Below are positions 24,421 to 36,800 of a DNA stretch of 64,000 nt, piece after piece; position 1 is the first letter of the stretch, and every line of letters begins with the position of its first letter. Source of the DNA: Lutjanus erythropterus (Eukaryota > Chordata > Actinopteri > Lutjaniformes > Lutjanidae); contig CM034595.1 in NCBI GenBank assembly GCA_020091685.1, forward strand, positions 10,960,025 through 11,024,024, given 5' to 3'. The translations under genes were made by a program, and so were the position numbers. Below the pieces are notes generated by a model. That model was not told the DNA's origin and made no database searches. It saw only the letters and a program-made list of their open reading frames with translations.

Positions 24421-26995
24421 CATGTCGCCTCCATTGGTAGTCATCTCAGCCACAAATTATAATCGTCTTCACTTAAGCAGAGCTTGAACATTATTCCAGG
24501 TTGAAAGAGAGACTGAAGTAAAAGCAAAATATCTTTAAAATCAGCAAAAAACATAAAAAACAGAAAGGCAAACTCATCTACTGGCAATAGGAAAGAAATC
24601 ACCTATATGTTGGAAGGTTTACCCCCATTCAAAAACCTGGATATACAAACTAATTTTGATGTAAAAATAGAATAACTGACCGGCATCCTGAGTGTCCTAC
24701 ACTCCTATTACTAGTGCTAAAAGTATGTCCCTTTAAGAACACATTAGTTGACCTCTGTTATGTTTCTGCAGAGGGCATATACTAAAGATGGTGTAGCTAG
24801 AAGATGTAGATAACCCTTTAATTTTTAAATAAGACGAACTATCATCAAAAGAAAAAACTTTTTACTCTTTTACTCCATTACTCCTGTAGAAACTCACTGC
24901 ACAAATTGTCCTTGTCAGGCACTAACTGTGACTGCAGGAATTATAGAACCTCTTCTATATCTTAAAGGAAACACTAACAGGGTGAAGAACTGAGGTGCAG
25001 TAGTCTTCATTTGCATATTCAGCTCTCTTTCTCTTCTTCTGCGGCGGAACAGTCCTTTAAGTGCCTGCACAGCATTGACAGTAATGGAGATGAGATTGAA
25101 AAATGGGGTTTAAAAGCCGTCTCTGCAGACTTGTGACTGTTGCCAAGCCTAACAGATGCTCATCTGATCAATTTCTTACCCCGTTTGTCTTCCTCCCGAG
25201 ATGAAAGTAAGAGGAGATAAATATAGGTTTATCCCACCATTTGCTTGTTCATTGCGGTAAGGTCCGACATCCTGCCGAGGATTTTGATTATTTCCCTCGA
25301 CTGTGTCAGACTCGGCCTCGCCTCAGATCTCTATCGCTCTTTTCTCCTTTTTTTTTCCGTCTTCTCTTTCCTCCCTCATTTTTCTCTGCTTTTTACTCTC
25401 CTCCTTCCCCCGCTGTTTGTGTTGTTCCAGTCTCATTTGGTGGTTTTCGACTCACCAGGTTTGGCCTGTTGTGATCCCTTGTCTCATCGATCCTGCCTCC
25501 ATTTCTCCCAGTGGTAGCCACATCAAGACGCATGCCGATCATCCACAGGTCACAGTCGGGGTCAGAGGTCAGAGAGAGCTCCTCCTGCTCACCTCTGTGT
25601 GGGTGTGTGTTAGTGGGGACAATTATGGTGAACGTCAGACATCTATTTTCTATTTCATAACACACAAACTCACCTACATACATGACTTATACAATCACAC
25701 ACCTTGTTGACATAAAAAGCTTTTTTTTTTTTACAAAGTATTTCAATCGATTTGTAACATTTTTTACTGCCTATTTATTTATGTAATTTAAAGTAAATAC
25801 ATGGACAGTATGCTCTAAACAGACACAAATATACATTAATATTTCTTTAAACTTTTTTTTTTTTTTACTGGCGAAAGGAGAATAGTCATTTGCATATCAT
25901 CATATTTTTATTGTAAAATCACAATGCAGTAAGATAAAATAAAATGAAAATAAAGTGAAAAAAAATAACACAATACTTATTTCTTTTTTCCCCCATACTT
26001 TCCATACTGAGATAATTTGCCACAAATGTCAAAGCGCGTCCTCTCAGAGTCATAACTCGTGCCCATAACATTATACATGCCCTTTGAAGTGATGCCTGCA
26101 TCTATGTTTATATGTTAAATGTGTGTAAATCCAGATTATTGTCTGTACAATGCAAACAAGAACCACCAGTGGGCAAAGCACAATGACTTTCCGTGATGCA
26201 GATTTACCAAAAGGTAAAAAAAGAATGTCCACATGCTAAAAACAGTTGTAGATAGTTTTAAGTTGGATATTAAGACATTCAGTGATATTCATCAGGTTCA
26301 TCATCAAACAGATTTGTTATGTACAACAGGACAAAGTGTGACTGGTTTCCCACAGGTGTTATTTTCACATCATGTTCCGATACTGAAGCCTGGTACCTTT
26401 CACAACTTCACAGTAGACAGGAAACAGGCAAACTGAACTTCAGAATTATCTCTAAAGTGCATCCAAGATGGCCAAGAGAGAGTTTCAAATGTTGTTTGTT
26501 TTGTTTTGTCATGGACATTTTGAACTATCTTTGTCTTCGTCAGGACCTCTGTCCCACATGGTATGGTCCAGTGAGCTATTATGCACATTTTTTTTGTGAG
26601 TGGCATTGATGATGCTTCAGAACAACTATTAAAACACAGTTTCCCAGCAATTTACATCATAGTTAACATGGCCCCATCAATGTGTTCCCATTTAAAGCAA
26701 ATTCATGTAATATACAGTATATGATCCAGTGATAATGTGGCCTGTATTTTCCCTCTGTCAAACACCACACATTCTATTCCTACTGTTCATTTCGCCCTTA
26801 GCAATCAACAGTTACACAGATTTTATCTAGTATTATTCATTTTTTTGAGTTGAGGTTCAAACACAAATCATATTGATGCATGATTCAAATGTTATTTTGT
26901 TAGCATCTAAACATCTACTGTTCTTGTCTGAGGAATAAAAATGAGAGTTAACTACAATGCAACACAGAAAATGAGGCAGTCCAGACTACTTTAGA
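24421..26995. other. Anonymous intronic sequence
   Basis: A weak similarity links 24473-24540 (AAGCAGAGCTTGAACATTAT, GAAAGAGAGACTGAAG) to 41055-41125. A T-rich pyrimidine tract lies at 25320-25420. No exon was recognised. Confidence 0.35.
26626..26675 (+). repeat. Local duplicated motif, copy 1
   Basis: CTATTAAAACACAGTTTCCC, AGCAATTTACATCATAGTTA then ACATGGCCCC aligns without gaps to 28197-28246 with only a few differences. It does not match any mobile element I know. Confidence 0.6.
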
Positions 26996-27679
26996 CAGCG
27001 GTTGAAAGTGACTATGCACATTTACTCAAGTACTGGATTTCAGTATAATTTTCATGTACTTATACTTCACTTGAGTGTTTCCAATTTATGCTACTTTATA
27101 CTTGTGACGCTTCAGTGGGAAATGTTGTACTTTCTACTCCACCACATTTATTTGACAGCTTTAATTACTAGTTACTTTTAAGATGAAGGTTTTACACAAT
27201 GTATAATATAAGAAGCTTTTAAAATGCAACATACTGTTGTAATAAACCAACGGCTTTCAATGCTTTTAGCTTCTGAGGACTTACAAAAAGCAGTGTGCAG
27301 TGCAGCTCATTTCATGAATTCAAGTTCATGAAACAAGCTCCCCCAATGAGTGATTTTTCCCTCTAAACTTCTCACATGCTTTAATTTCATTGAATGATCA
27401 AATCATCCAATATCTCACCAGTGATCTGAGAAACAGATTTATGCCCCTGTATATAAAACTGTATGTAAAGTAGTTGGAAGTAGCTCCACCTCCAGCAGCT
27501 AAATCAGCTGTTTATGCATCAGTATTAATTATCTAATTATGTCATATATAATAATGTATCAATCAGGGGGACAAAAAAAATAGTTTATTCATACTTTAAC
27601 TACATTTTGCTACTAACTTTAATTGTAACAGTGTATTTTTACATTGCTGTATTTTGTCCGAATACTTCATCCACTACTG
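26996..27679 (+). mobile_element. MITE, TTTACTCAAGTACTG type, about 680 bp
   Basis: CACATTTACTCAAGTACTGG, ATGCTACTTTATACTTGTG, GTACTTTCTACTCCACCACA, GTAGCTCCACCTCCAGCAGC and the end GAATACTTCATCCACTACTG follow the block order of a very common fish MITE. CAGYRGTKGA-like ends are present on both sides. Confidence 0.75.
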
Positions 27680-30262
27680 ATTTCCAACAACTTCTTGATT
27701 TGGGGGATATAAGCTTTGCAGAGGTAGCTTTGCATTGCAGCCCTGCTATTTATAGACTGTTTAATTTGGCATGAACAACCATTTGCAATGGGAGCACAGA
27801 CAGCCGTAATGGATGACGAGTCGAAACAAAGGATGTCACATATAAAACCAAAAACAAAATCGGGAGAAGATCCTAAGAAAAAAAGTGATCTGCAACAAGG
27901 GAAGAGCAAAAATATCCCAGCAATAAGATGAAATAGGAAATTAAAAACAAAATACTAGCAATGCTTGATTTACCACAGTACAGTACTAATTTTAGCACTA
28001 CAACTAATAGCCGTGCAGATTCCCTGATATCACTGTTGCAGTGTTTTTCGAGCTAGCTGACTGTATCATACAGTGATCCTTCAGGCTGACCGACACACAG
28101 ACCCACAGCTCGCTTCCAGCGGGCACAAAGGGAAAGAGACGGGTGAGCCTGATCAACCCCAGTAGTGTCAACCCAATTACTCATTCTCTTAAAGGGCTAT
28201 TAAAACATAATTGCCCGGCGATTTACATCCAAGTTAACGTGGCCCCGAGATAATTTATTATTTTCCATAAGCCCTTTCTTTTGTGTGCCGACTGAAAGAG
28301 TGTGGGGGGAGAGCGAGAGCGAGACTGTAATTTCCTGAGTCATGAAGAAAGGCATGTTGGCAGCCCAGTGTAATTGTTTAAACCCCAATCTCAGACACCT
28401 TCCAGTCACCCCCTTTTAATCCTCGTTATCGCTCTCATTAGCCCGGGGTCAGGGGTCAGCCGGCTCCCCCTAGAAACACAAACACAGCTCTGGGAAGAGG
28501 AAGGGGATGGATGGTGGGCTGGATGAGAGGACTGGAGGGTTGGGGTTGGGGAGGAGACAGAGATTTCCACTCCAGTAATGGCTGGCCTGTATCTGCTTCA
28601 TCCACCTTTCTATTTGTGAAATGGAGTTTCTTGTATTGTTTTAGGCTAATAAATCTTTACTGCTTAAATTTACTACACATTTTAAATAGTTTGAGACTGA
28701 GTTACTGAGTCATGGAGGAAGGTTTTAGTATCAGTGATAAAGTACAGTTTGAGTAGCAGATCCACTGGCAGCAAACCAAATTTTTCAAACACAGACACTG
28801 ATATATGAATATGATAAATGGGTTAGATGAAATATACAAACAGTATAATTAGAGATCGGATTTGTTAAATGTTTCACAGCGATAGCCACTGTCTGTACGT
28901 GTTCTGATATATAATTTTACAACTTTTCTAATGCAAGTTAGAGCTTAGAAAATTATACCCTGCGTTGTCGCTAAAAAAGTAGACGTGCACAGAGACGTCT
29001 TTATCAATATGTATCTGTTAAACTAACAGAATTATCTGTCTCTGTATCTGTAGTCAGATAGAAGACCAGGAGTGGGTGGTTTGTACAAACTAAAAATGAA
29101 AAAGTGGAGAAAATGCACAATTTCAAGGCAAGTTCAGATTGAAAAATTATCTGTTTCGATTGCATTATTTTTGCTTTCCCAAATACTGTGCATCCCTACT
29201 AAACAGGTTATCAGTCAGCTCTCCTGATGGTCTAAACAAGCTGGTAAATACATTGTGATATATTCACACTGAAATGCCCTCTTTGTAAAATTCACTAATA
29301 TACACTGATGTCCTTCTGTGGACTGTAAATGTCCGTGCATGCCAAGAATTTCAGAGGTTATGCCAGGACTTTTAGGAACAATGGCAACCTTGCTGTGTTC
29401 TTTCTAAGCTGTATTTAGATCTCACCGGCAACTATTCTTTAGTTTGGAGCCATTTTAACTCAGCTCACCAAACAACCACAACAAGATTAGAACATGGGTC
29501 TCAGTCCTCTTCCAAGTAGGCTGAATAACCACAATATAGGATGATACCCACTTTACATCTTCCAAACTATAGGAAGAACGCCAAGCTTTGAATGCATTGC
29601 ATCCTGAGTTGTTCCTGTTCTAATCTCCTAGCTGCTGGTGGTGGTTTTAAAAGTACAAAGCCAAAAAAGTCATTCATGAGTCTGTTCACTGGTGGCGGGT
29701 GACTGAAACATATCAGGTCAAAGGATGTGGTGTTCTCGTCACTTGCGTCAGTGCTTGTGCGAGATGCTAATGCGTTGTATTCGGTCCCCCCAGGAAGTTG
29801 CGATGTTTCGGTTGCAGCAGAATTCAACCAAACCCTGTGAATTCTGCACAGCCTTGCAAATTCTAAGTTTGTGCTTGCTGTTTTAGGGTTTGAACTCCAA
29901 AAAGACTTCACTTGTGTGGAACACCCCCCAGGTGCACTTTTTCATTTGGAAATAAAGCATATCATGTTACATTTTTTTTGTAATCCTGAGCCTTTTTGGT
30001 GAGGTTGCTTTTTACTTTTTTTGGTAAATTATATTGCAAAAAAACTTGAAAACACTGCAAGAAGCATCACAGTTTTTTAGAAAAGTTGCCGTGACATCAG
30101 GCACTTCAGGCCGCAACAGTCCTGAACACAGAAATGATGAAAAGCAGTTTGACTGATTTTAACTCCTCCATTCAATACTACACAGATCATGGTCTTCGTT
30201 CATGTATGTTGTTGTGTGTTTAGAAACAAATCCCTGAATTTCCTTCAACAGCCTGTGTACCA
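27680..30262. other. Anonymous sequence
   Basis: Besides the motif at 28197-28246, sequence near 29188-29200 (TGTGCATCCCTAC) and near 28853 may be the ends of a degraded GTAGGGATGCACA-type hAT-like repeat. No exon was recognised. Confidence 0.35.
28197..28246 (+). repeat. Local duplicated motif, copy 2
   Basis: CTATTAAAACATAATTGCCC, GGCGATTTACATCCAAGTTA then ACGTGGCCCC, colinear with 26626-26675. It lies in a repeat-free block that continues to about 28450. Confidence 0.6.
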
Positions 30263-30624
30263 GGGCAGCATGGTGGAGCAGTGGTTGGCACTGTCGCCAT
30301 ACAGCAAGAGGGTTCTGAGGTCAAACATTCAGTCGTTTGTGGCAGGGGCAGGAACTTTCTGTGTGGAGTTTGCATGTTCTCCTCACGTCTGCATGGGTTC
30401 TCTAAAGGTACTCAGGCTTCCTCCCACAGTCCAAAGACATGCAACATAATAGGTTAATTGATAACTCTACATAGCCCGTAGGTGTGAATGTGAGCGTGAG
30501 TGGTTGTCAGCCCTGCGATGCAATGGCGACTTGTCCAGGGTGTACCCCACTTCTCGCCCAGTGTCATCTGGGATAGGCTCCAGCACCCCCTCACTCCCAC
30601 AAGTGGTTACGAACAAAGGATGGA
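30263..30624 (+). repeat. Teleost GGGCGGCACGGTGG-type repeat
   Basis: GGGCAGCATGGTGGAGCAGT, TTTCTGTGTGGAGTTTGCAT, GTTCTCCTCACGTCTGCATG, TCCTCCCACAGTCCAAAGAC, GATAGGCTCCAGCACCCCC: the complete block order of one of the commonest fish repeats. It is not protein coding despite an open frame through it. Confidence 0.8.
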
Positions 30625-31836
30625 GCCTGTGTACTAACTGTTTTGGGGTTAGCTGTACTAACTAGAAATGAACACACTAACCTTGTTTGTGTGATAACTC
30701 AGCCTCTGACTGAAGTCAAAACTCACCAGAAACTTTAGTACTTTCTATTATTTTCTTCCAGAATCTCTGATTTTTCATCTTATCTCTGTATGTTTACTGT
30801 AAAAAAAATACATTTAAAAAAAGGATACATAAAGTACAAGGGTCAGCGCAAATTTGCCGCCCCAGATTGATTCACGTCTGTTCATGCTCGCTTGCCTCCT
30901 GTCCATAATCTTGATATGCAGTCGAGCCACCCATAAAGTTCACCAGAGAAAATGACATTCCTTCATTGAACTGCTTTAACCTCCACAGAATAAATGCAGA
31001 ATGTCACCAAATGTAACAAACAAATCAGAACAAAATCAATCAAACTCAGATAATTGGTGCGCCGTTTACCTATCTGTTAAAGTTCTCTTCCTCTGTGTCT
31101 TCTTTATCTTTATCTCTCCCTGGTTTTGCAGTGATCCTGCTCACCTTCTCTGATCTGTCTGCAGGAATCACAACCTTGTTTTCCCCCCAGTGTCCCTCTC
31201 TAATTGAAGCTAATAAAGATCAATTAAAGTCATTAAGGGCTTTTCTTAAACGAGCCTTGGCTACTAAATGCATTAGCAGGCTCTCTCTTCCTCCATTTAT
31301 ACTATATGTCTCTCTCTCTCTCCTTACTTTGCATGCACAGGGGCTTGTTGGGGGTCTGTGTGGGCCAGGGTATTTCCAGGGTCACATCAATGAACAGTAT
31401 TCCTGGCTGTTCTTGGAGCTGACATTTAACCGCTACATCTGAGGCCAATACCAGTACGTTTGCATTCATTCTGCCAGTAGCTAATGCTTGTGCTGATTTT
31501 CAGTATGTTTCAAGTAATAATGAGCCGCATTTTAATCTCCAATTTTAATATCCAATTCATGCAAGCTTTAACGTTTGCAGTTACTACCAGAGTCTGGCAG
31601 GACTGTCCCAGGAAAAATCCTCTGGCAAATAGGAACTGATGTTTTTTTTACATATTCTGTTTCACATGCCAGTGCTAGAGAAAACATGGAACATGACAGT
31701 TATAGCTACAAGTTGAACCATTTTAATGCCAAACAATTAGAAGGTCTCAGTCTTGCAGGAATATTTTTTTATTCAGAATGGAAAAGCCTCTGATACTGTA
31801 TTAAGAACAGAGCGGCAAAACACTGAAACAGTCCAT
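30625..31836. other. Anonymous sequence with one regulatory-looking block
   Basis: No exon or recognised repeat; see 31195-31290. Confidence 0.35.
31195..31290. promoter_or_regulatory. Candidate conserved intronic enhancer
   Basis: CTCTAATTGAAGCTAATAAA, GATCAATTAAAGTCATTAAG, TTTTCTTAAACGAGCC and AATGCATTAGCAGG form a dense cluster of homeodomain-type ATTA/TAAT sites in non-repetitive sequence. Inferred from composition, no alignment. Confidence 0.3.
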
Positions 31837-32152
31837 TAAATTTCCAGTGCGTAAGATTTAGCAAATCTATTAGCAGAATATGTCAAAAATACAAATATAA
31901 TAATATCATGTATTGTATGTATTCCCCATATTCTTGTCAGTAGTAAGTGCACAGCTTCTACATGTTACCACTCCTTTATGAAGGGCTGCCTTGAAGACTT
32001 TGAATTGGTTCTGCAGTGCAGTTTTTTTTAAGCTAACTGTTTCCACACAGTTTTAGTAACGAAAGCTGGGAGATTCTCCTCTGTCTCTACTGAGTGAGGC
32101 ATTTAGAGACTGACTTGTGAGTCCGCTAAATCCAGCACACTAGTCTTTTAAA
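31837..32152 (+). mobile_element. Diverged MITE copy (CCAGTGTGTAAGATTTAG family), with both ends
   Basis: It starts TTCCAGTGCGTAAGATTTAG, contains CTATTAGCAGAATATG, and ends CTAAATCCAGCACACTAG, which is the inverted form of its start. The interior is shortened and diverged. Confidence 0.55.
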
Positions 32153-32159
32153 GCTCATA

Positions 32160-32510
32160 CTTTTTAGCTATGGATGGGAACGACGGCAGGTCGGTCCACC
32201 ACTTCAGTCCAGACTGAAATATCACAGAAACCTGTTGGATGCTGTGAAATTTTGTTTGGATATACACGATCTCCTGAGGATGAATACCACTGACTCTGGT
32301 GATCCCCTGACTTTTCACTCACAATAGCAGAGTGGTTCAGAGCGAAATGTCCCATAGATAACCATGCAGTTTGATGCAGATGTTCATGATCTTTATAAAC
32401 TTAGAAACTTTGGTGCTCCTTCAAAATAAATGACATTCCCATTAGTCTCAACTGTGCGTTAGGTTTAGTTTGGGCATTTTGCATTGTAAAATGCTATATC
32501 ATATACACTA
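32160..32510 (+). repeat. Dispersed teleost repeat (GTCGGTCCACCACTT type)
   Basis: GGTCGGTCCACCACTTCAGT, CCAGACTGAAATATC, GGATGAATACCACTGACTC, GGTGATCCCCTGACTTTTC and ATGACATTCCCATTAGTCTC occur in the order of a long fish repeat. Its later part corresponds to the GTTAGCATG fragments at 325 and 58874. Confidence 0.65.
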
Positions 32511-32697
32511 AAGTGAAATGCTAATTACTGATAAAGAATATGTGGACAATAAAAAATCTGTTCATGGTAATTTGAAGTAAATAAAGATTCACTGTGTCTA
32601 TGTATATTCATGAAGACCGATTGCACATGACCTGAGAATTCTGACACCACAGTCTGGCCAATTATTACATTTAATTTATCGCTGATAAATGATCCTT

Positions 32698-33439
32698 AAA
32701 GGCATAGTTCAGATTTTTTTAAATGGGGTTGTTTGAGATACTTAATCATAGTCAGTGTATTACCTACAGTAGATGGTGGTCGCCACGCCTCCAGTTTGGG
32801 GAAGCAACAGCAGTCCCAGTTTGTGAAGCTAAGCAACGCACTGCTTTGGACAGGACAGCAAAATGTGTTTTAGCTGCCCAGAAAAAGGTCTCCCTAAAAA
32901 TGATCAGTTTAAGTGTATGCTATGTTTAGAATATTTCCACCACTGTGAAACAGCCTTTTCTGTTATGTAAGACAGATACTACTCCAGACCAACCAGACTC
33001 CTTTAGTAAAACCAGTGATTTTACCTTGTAGCTTTTCTACTGCTGCCTTGAGCAGTTTGTTTGTGCCATTGACTTCAGTGTTTTAAAAGGTCGGTTCAGA
33101 TTCAACAAAATCAGTCAATATTATAAGCAAATGAACCAATTGCGGCAGGCGCAGATGAGCACTTCCTGTATTCTGCAAGGTAAAATTACTATTTTGCCTA
33201 AGGAGTCTGGTTGAGCAACAGACAGCAATATTTAACTTACATAATGGTGTTTGAATAAAGTATACACACACTGATAACGATTCTTTTAGATGGGCCTTTT
33301 TTTAAGCAGCAAAATACATGTTGTTTCTGACCCTGTCCACAGTAGTACATAGCTTAGCTTCAGTGTTTGTACTTTTCTCTGCTTCTCCAAACTGTGGGGG
33401 AGTCGACATGGCCTTCAAATAATCCAAACTATCCTTTTA
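32698..33439. mobile_element. MITE, about 740 bp, AAAGGCATAGTTCAGATTTT ends
   Basis: Left AAAGGCATAGTTCAGATTTT and right AATAATCCAAACTATCCTTTT are inverted repeats. Subterminal blocks also mirror: CCTCCAGTTTGGGGAAGC against TTCTCCAAACTGTGGG. CAGTGTATTACCTACAGTAG is diagnostic of a well-known teleost element. No coding capacity. Confidence 0.8.
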
Positions 33440-33865
33440 ATATTTACTTAACTATTTTGTTTTCTTGAGCATGAGAATTACAGTCTCACATTGCTGCAAG
33501 AGTGGTTGTAGAGACATGCTCTTATTTTCAGACTAAAGCAAGAAAGTCACACAGAAAATATTGTTCCTGAGAGTGTATACTTGCTGGTTCAGTATGTTAA
33601 TTTGACCACGTCTTTCGTCACCCTTTGGCTTCATCGCCACTGTCAGTCCAGCATGACAAAAGCTGGGGTCGGAGCGTTACTGCACTATAAAACTACTGTA
33701 GCAGCAGAGCACTATTCTTACTCCCGACTCAACAGAAAACAGGCGACGTGACCGAGCGATAAGAGAGATGAAGAAGAAGGAGAAGTGACCCATTCACAGG
33801 ACAGCAGGGAGCCTGATGGTGCTACCATGAGCTGACAGGACTGTCAACACACTTTATACAGCTGA

Positions 33866-33884
33866 CTGTGTGTGTGTGTGTGTG
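33866..33884 (+). repeat. TG microsatellite
   Basis: About nine TG units in a wider imperfect TG/GTGAA region. Confidence 0.8.
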
Positions 33885-36800
33885 AATGTGTGAATGTGTG
33901 TATCTGAGAGAATACAGTGTAGTTGTGTGACTGAGAACATAACTGAGTGTGTACAGAACGTGTGAGACCGTGCATGAGTGTGTATGTGTGTGTGTGTATG
34001 AGATTGCGCTTATGCGTTAGAGATAACGTGTGAATGTGTGTTTGGTTGTTTTTATGTAATATTGTGTGCATATGTGAGACTAAAAATGAGTGAGCGCTTG
34101 CTTAGGTATCCGGGAGTGTGTTAAAGAGGCTAAAGCTAAATTAAATCCTACCACATCCCGGTTGCCCGTGTGTGTGTGTGGGGTCTGTGGCGTGTGTGGA
34201 ATGTGTTTCATTAGTCGTGCAGCTTCACGTGCCCGTCTGCAGCTTCGGTACAGTATAGCAGCCAGTCTGGTGCAGGGATGAGGCGGTAAGCTCCCGATCA
34301 CTCAGCCCGGGCTCTGCCTCCCTCTCCATATGGCCACAGAAAGCCTCGGCTGCCTCCCCAGGCCTCCGCCAGTGTGAAAAGCAATTGTGTGGAATGTGTA
34401 GGAATTAAGTATCCCATCATTCAGCGCAGACATGCAATTAAAAGAGCTGCAGCCGTCACTCGCGGTAGACATCGCGTGAGTCATGTCACTATAACTCAAC
34501 ACAGCGGACGCCTGCCATTTTTTTGTTCTTGAGAGGGAGGAGTAAACACAGAGACAGACACACACACTTAAGAGGCTCCTGTCTCCCATTTGCTGTCCAT
34601 GCTCATTTACATAGAGATTCACAAGCATGAACAGTAACATTTTTTTTTAAATCTATCTTGATACAATACTTGTACATCCATATCAGGGTTATTCCAGACT
34701 AAGATTTTTTTCAGTCAAATCAGATTTGGCTGCCGAATACAAATATTCAATGATTCAGGCTACATGAGTATGTGTAACCAGTAGGACTCGTGTTTTAACA
34801 CTTTTCTTCATCATCTGGGATGTGACAACATCAGAATTTTATAGTAAGAAAAAGTAAAAGTGTGCATCCTCATATAGTTCAGTTATAAAAACAGTGGCAG
34901 TGAGGAGCTTCTCTCCCCAGGCTGCAGCTGCTGTCCAGCATCATCCGCCCTGCATGCTGCGCGCTCCCTCATGCCATGAAGGATTTATTATTTCAACCAA
35001 ACCAGAGTTGGTGATTGTTTGAACAGTGGAGAGATGAGTGAGTGAGTTTTATTTTGTTTCTGTTTCTGTTTCATCATCAGCTGATGATGATAATGTGCAA
35101 AATGAGTCTAGTGAGTTTGTCGAGAGCAGTAAAACAGCTGTTTATGATAAACAAAATGTATCTAAGTCTTTCATAAAAAAAGGTCTCTCACTGTGGTGAT
35201 CTTTTCCATAATGTTGTCAGACGGTTATAACAACAGTCTGAGCCTGTCAGTGCCAAAAACAGTCTAAGTCTCTATCCGTTTTATCCTGTTTTCATACTGC
35301 ACACTGACAGACAAAGGAGAAAAACGAACAATTGACTAAAAGAATCTCAGCTGACTGAGTGGTTTCCGCCTAATGATTCCAATCTTCTTCTATCAGAGGA
35401 CAGCCCTTGTCCATATGTATCCTGAGAGTTACTGGTGGCTGTAATAATTCCTCTTGTCCATACTGGCCGTGAAGTGATTTCTTCCTAGAGTGACCACACA
35501 AGAAGAAATCCACAGTCCTCATTCTGTGATGAAAATGTTTTCTTGTTAGTTGGATGTTTTGTGGTCTACTGAAACTTCAGCAGTGAGTTTCTTCCGCAGT
35601 TGTATAAAATTCTCTTTTTGTATTACTATCAGGGGTGAAAGTACAGTACGGTACAGTCTGCTACTCTCCACCACTAGATGCTTCAGTGCTGGTATGCAGC
35701 ACTGAGAAGAGGGGACAGCAGCTGGCTGCCAAAACCCACATACAACAACCCGTCGCTATCGCATTTCCAACAAGGAGACACATCTGATAATGTTGGGTCA
35801 ACATAAACAACAGTTTGTTTTCTTATAAATTGCTTCTAAATTGTTCCAGTGTGTCTGTGGGTTTTTAATCCGTGCTGGAGGGAGCCCCACTGCCTTTCCA
35901 AAACTCTTTAGTTAATGTCAGTTTCTGCTGCAGCTGACTGCTGACTGTCTGATATCGAGTGCTGTGGGGTTTTGGTAGGCAGGCGTTTCTTGCGGAAATC
36001 TCCCAAATGAAATGACAGACAAGATTAATCATGATTTCTGATGATGTTCAGTTTTATTCCAACAACACAGGCAGCTGGTCTAACAAACTATGCGACTTTC
36101 CGTGTGTTGTTTTGTAACTCTGACATAATAAAGGAGGCAGTTGGAGAATAATATGAAGTGAGGAAGGTTGGGGTAGTAACACCACCTTCAATCTGCTTTC
36201 ACCCTGGGTTGATATATTCCTCCACTGCAGCTCAACAAAGAAACAGCCCTGAGAAGAGAGAAACTTTCTGCAAAAAAGTCAAAAATAGACAAAAATCGCA
36301 TACATGGCATGTGATTTTACAGTCATTACTTTAAACAAGTGAATATGAATATATATGTAAGATGAAAATAGTCTTGTTGGATAGTTTAACATCTTTTGAT
36401 CTCTTCTCCTCACAAGTATCCAACATCTGACTAATGTTGTTGTTATCTGACTGACAGCTAGGAATCTAATGCCCTGACCATGGCTCTGAAATATCAGTGG
36501 CCTAACTATGCTGTGTATTGATAAATTCATGATGCTGTCTGTGGTGCTGAAGTAGCAGACAGATATGTAATTGCGCCTTTTTCTCGCCTTTCCACATTTC
36601 TGTCAGCTTGTTGCTATATTATTCTATGCACTATGAACTGTAAATACTCAATTATATACCATATTGTTGCCTATATAATCAATGGTAAACTTAATAATCA
36701 GAGTGACAAGTAGCAACATGTAGTCGCAGAAGACAGAGAGGACCATAGAGACACACTGCTGCCTGTAATATTTCTGTGATCATTTAGTAGCATCTGTGCT

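Noticed and set aside
30189-30449. 86-codon plus-strand frame
   Set aside because: It lies across a common fish repeat (30263-30624).
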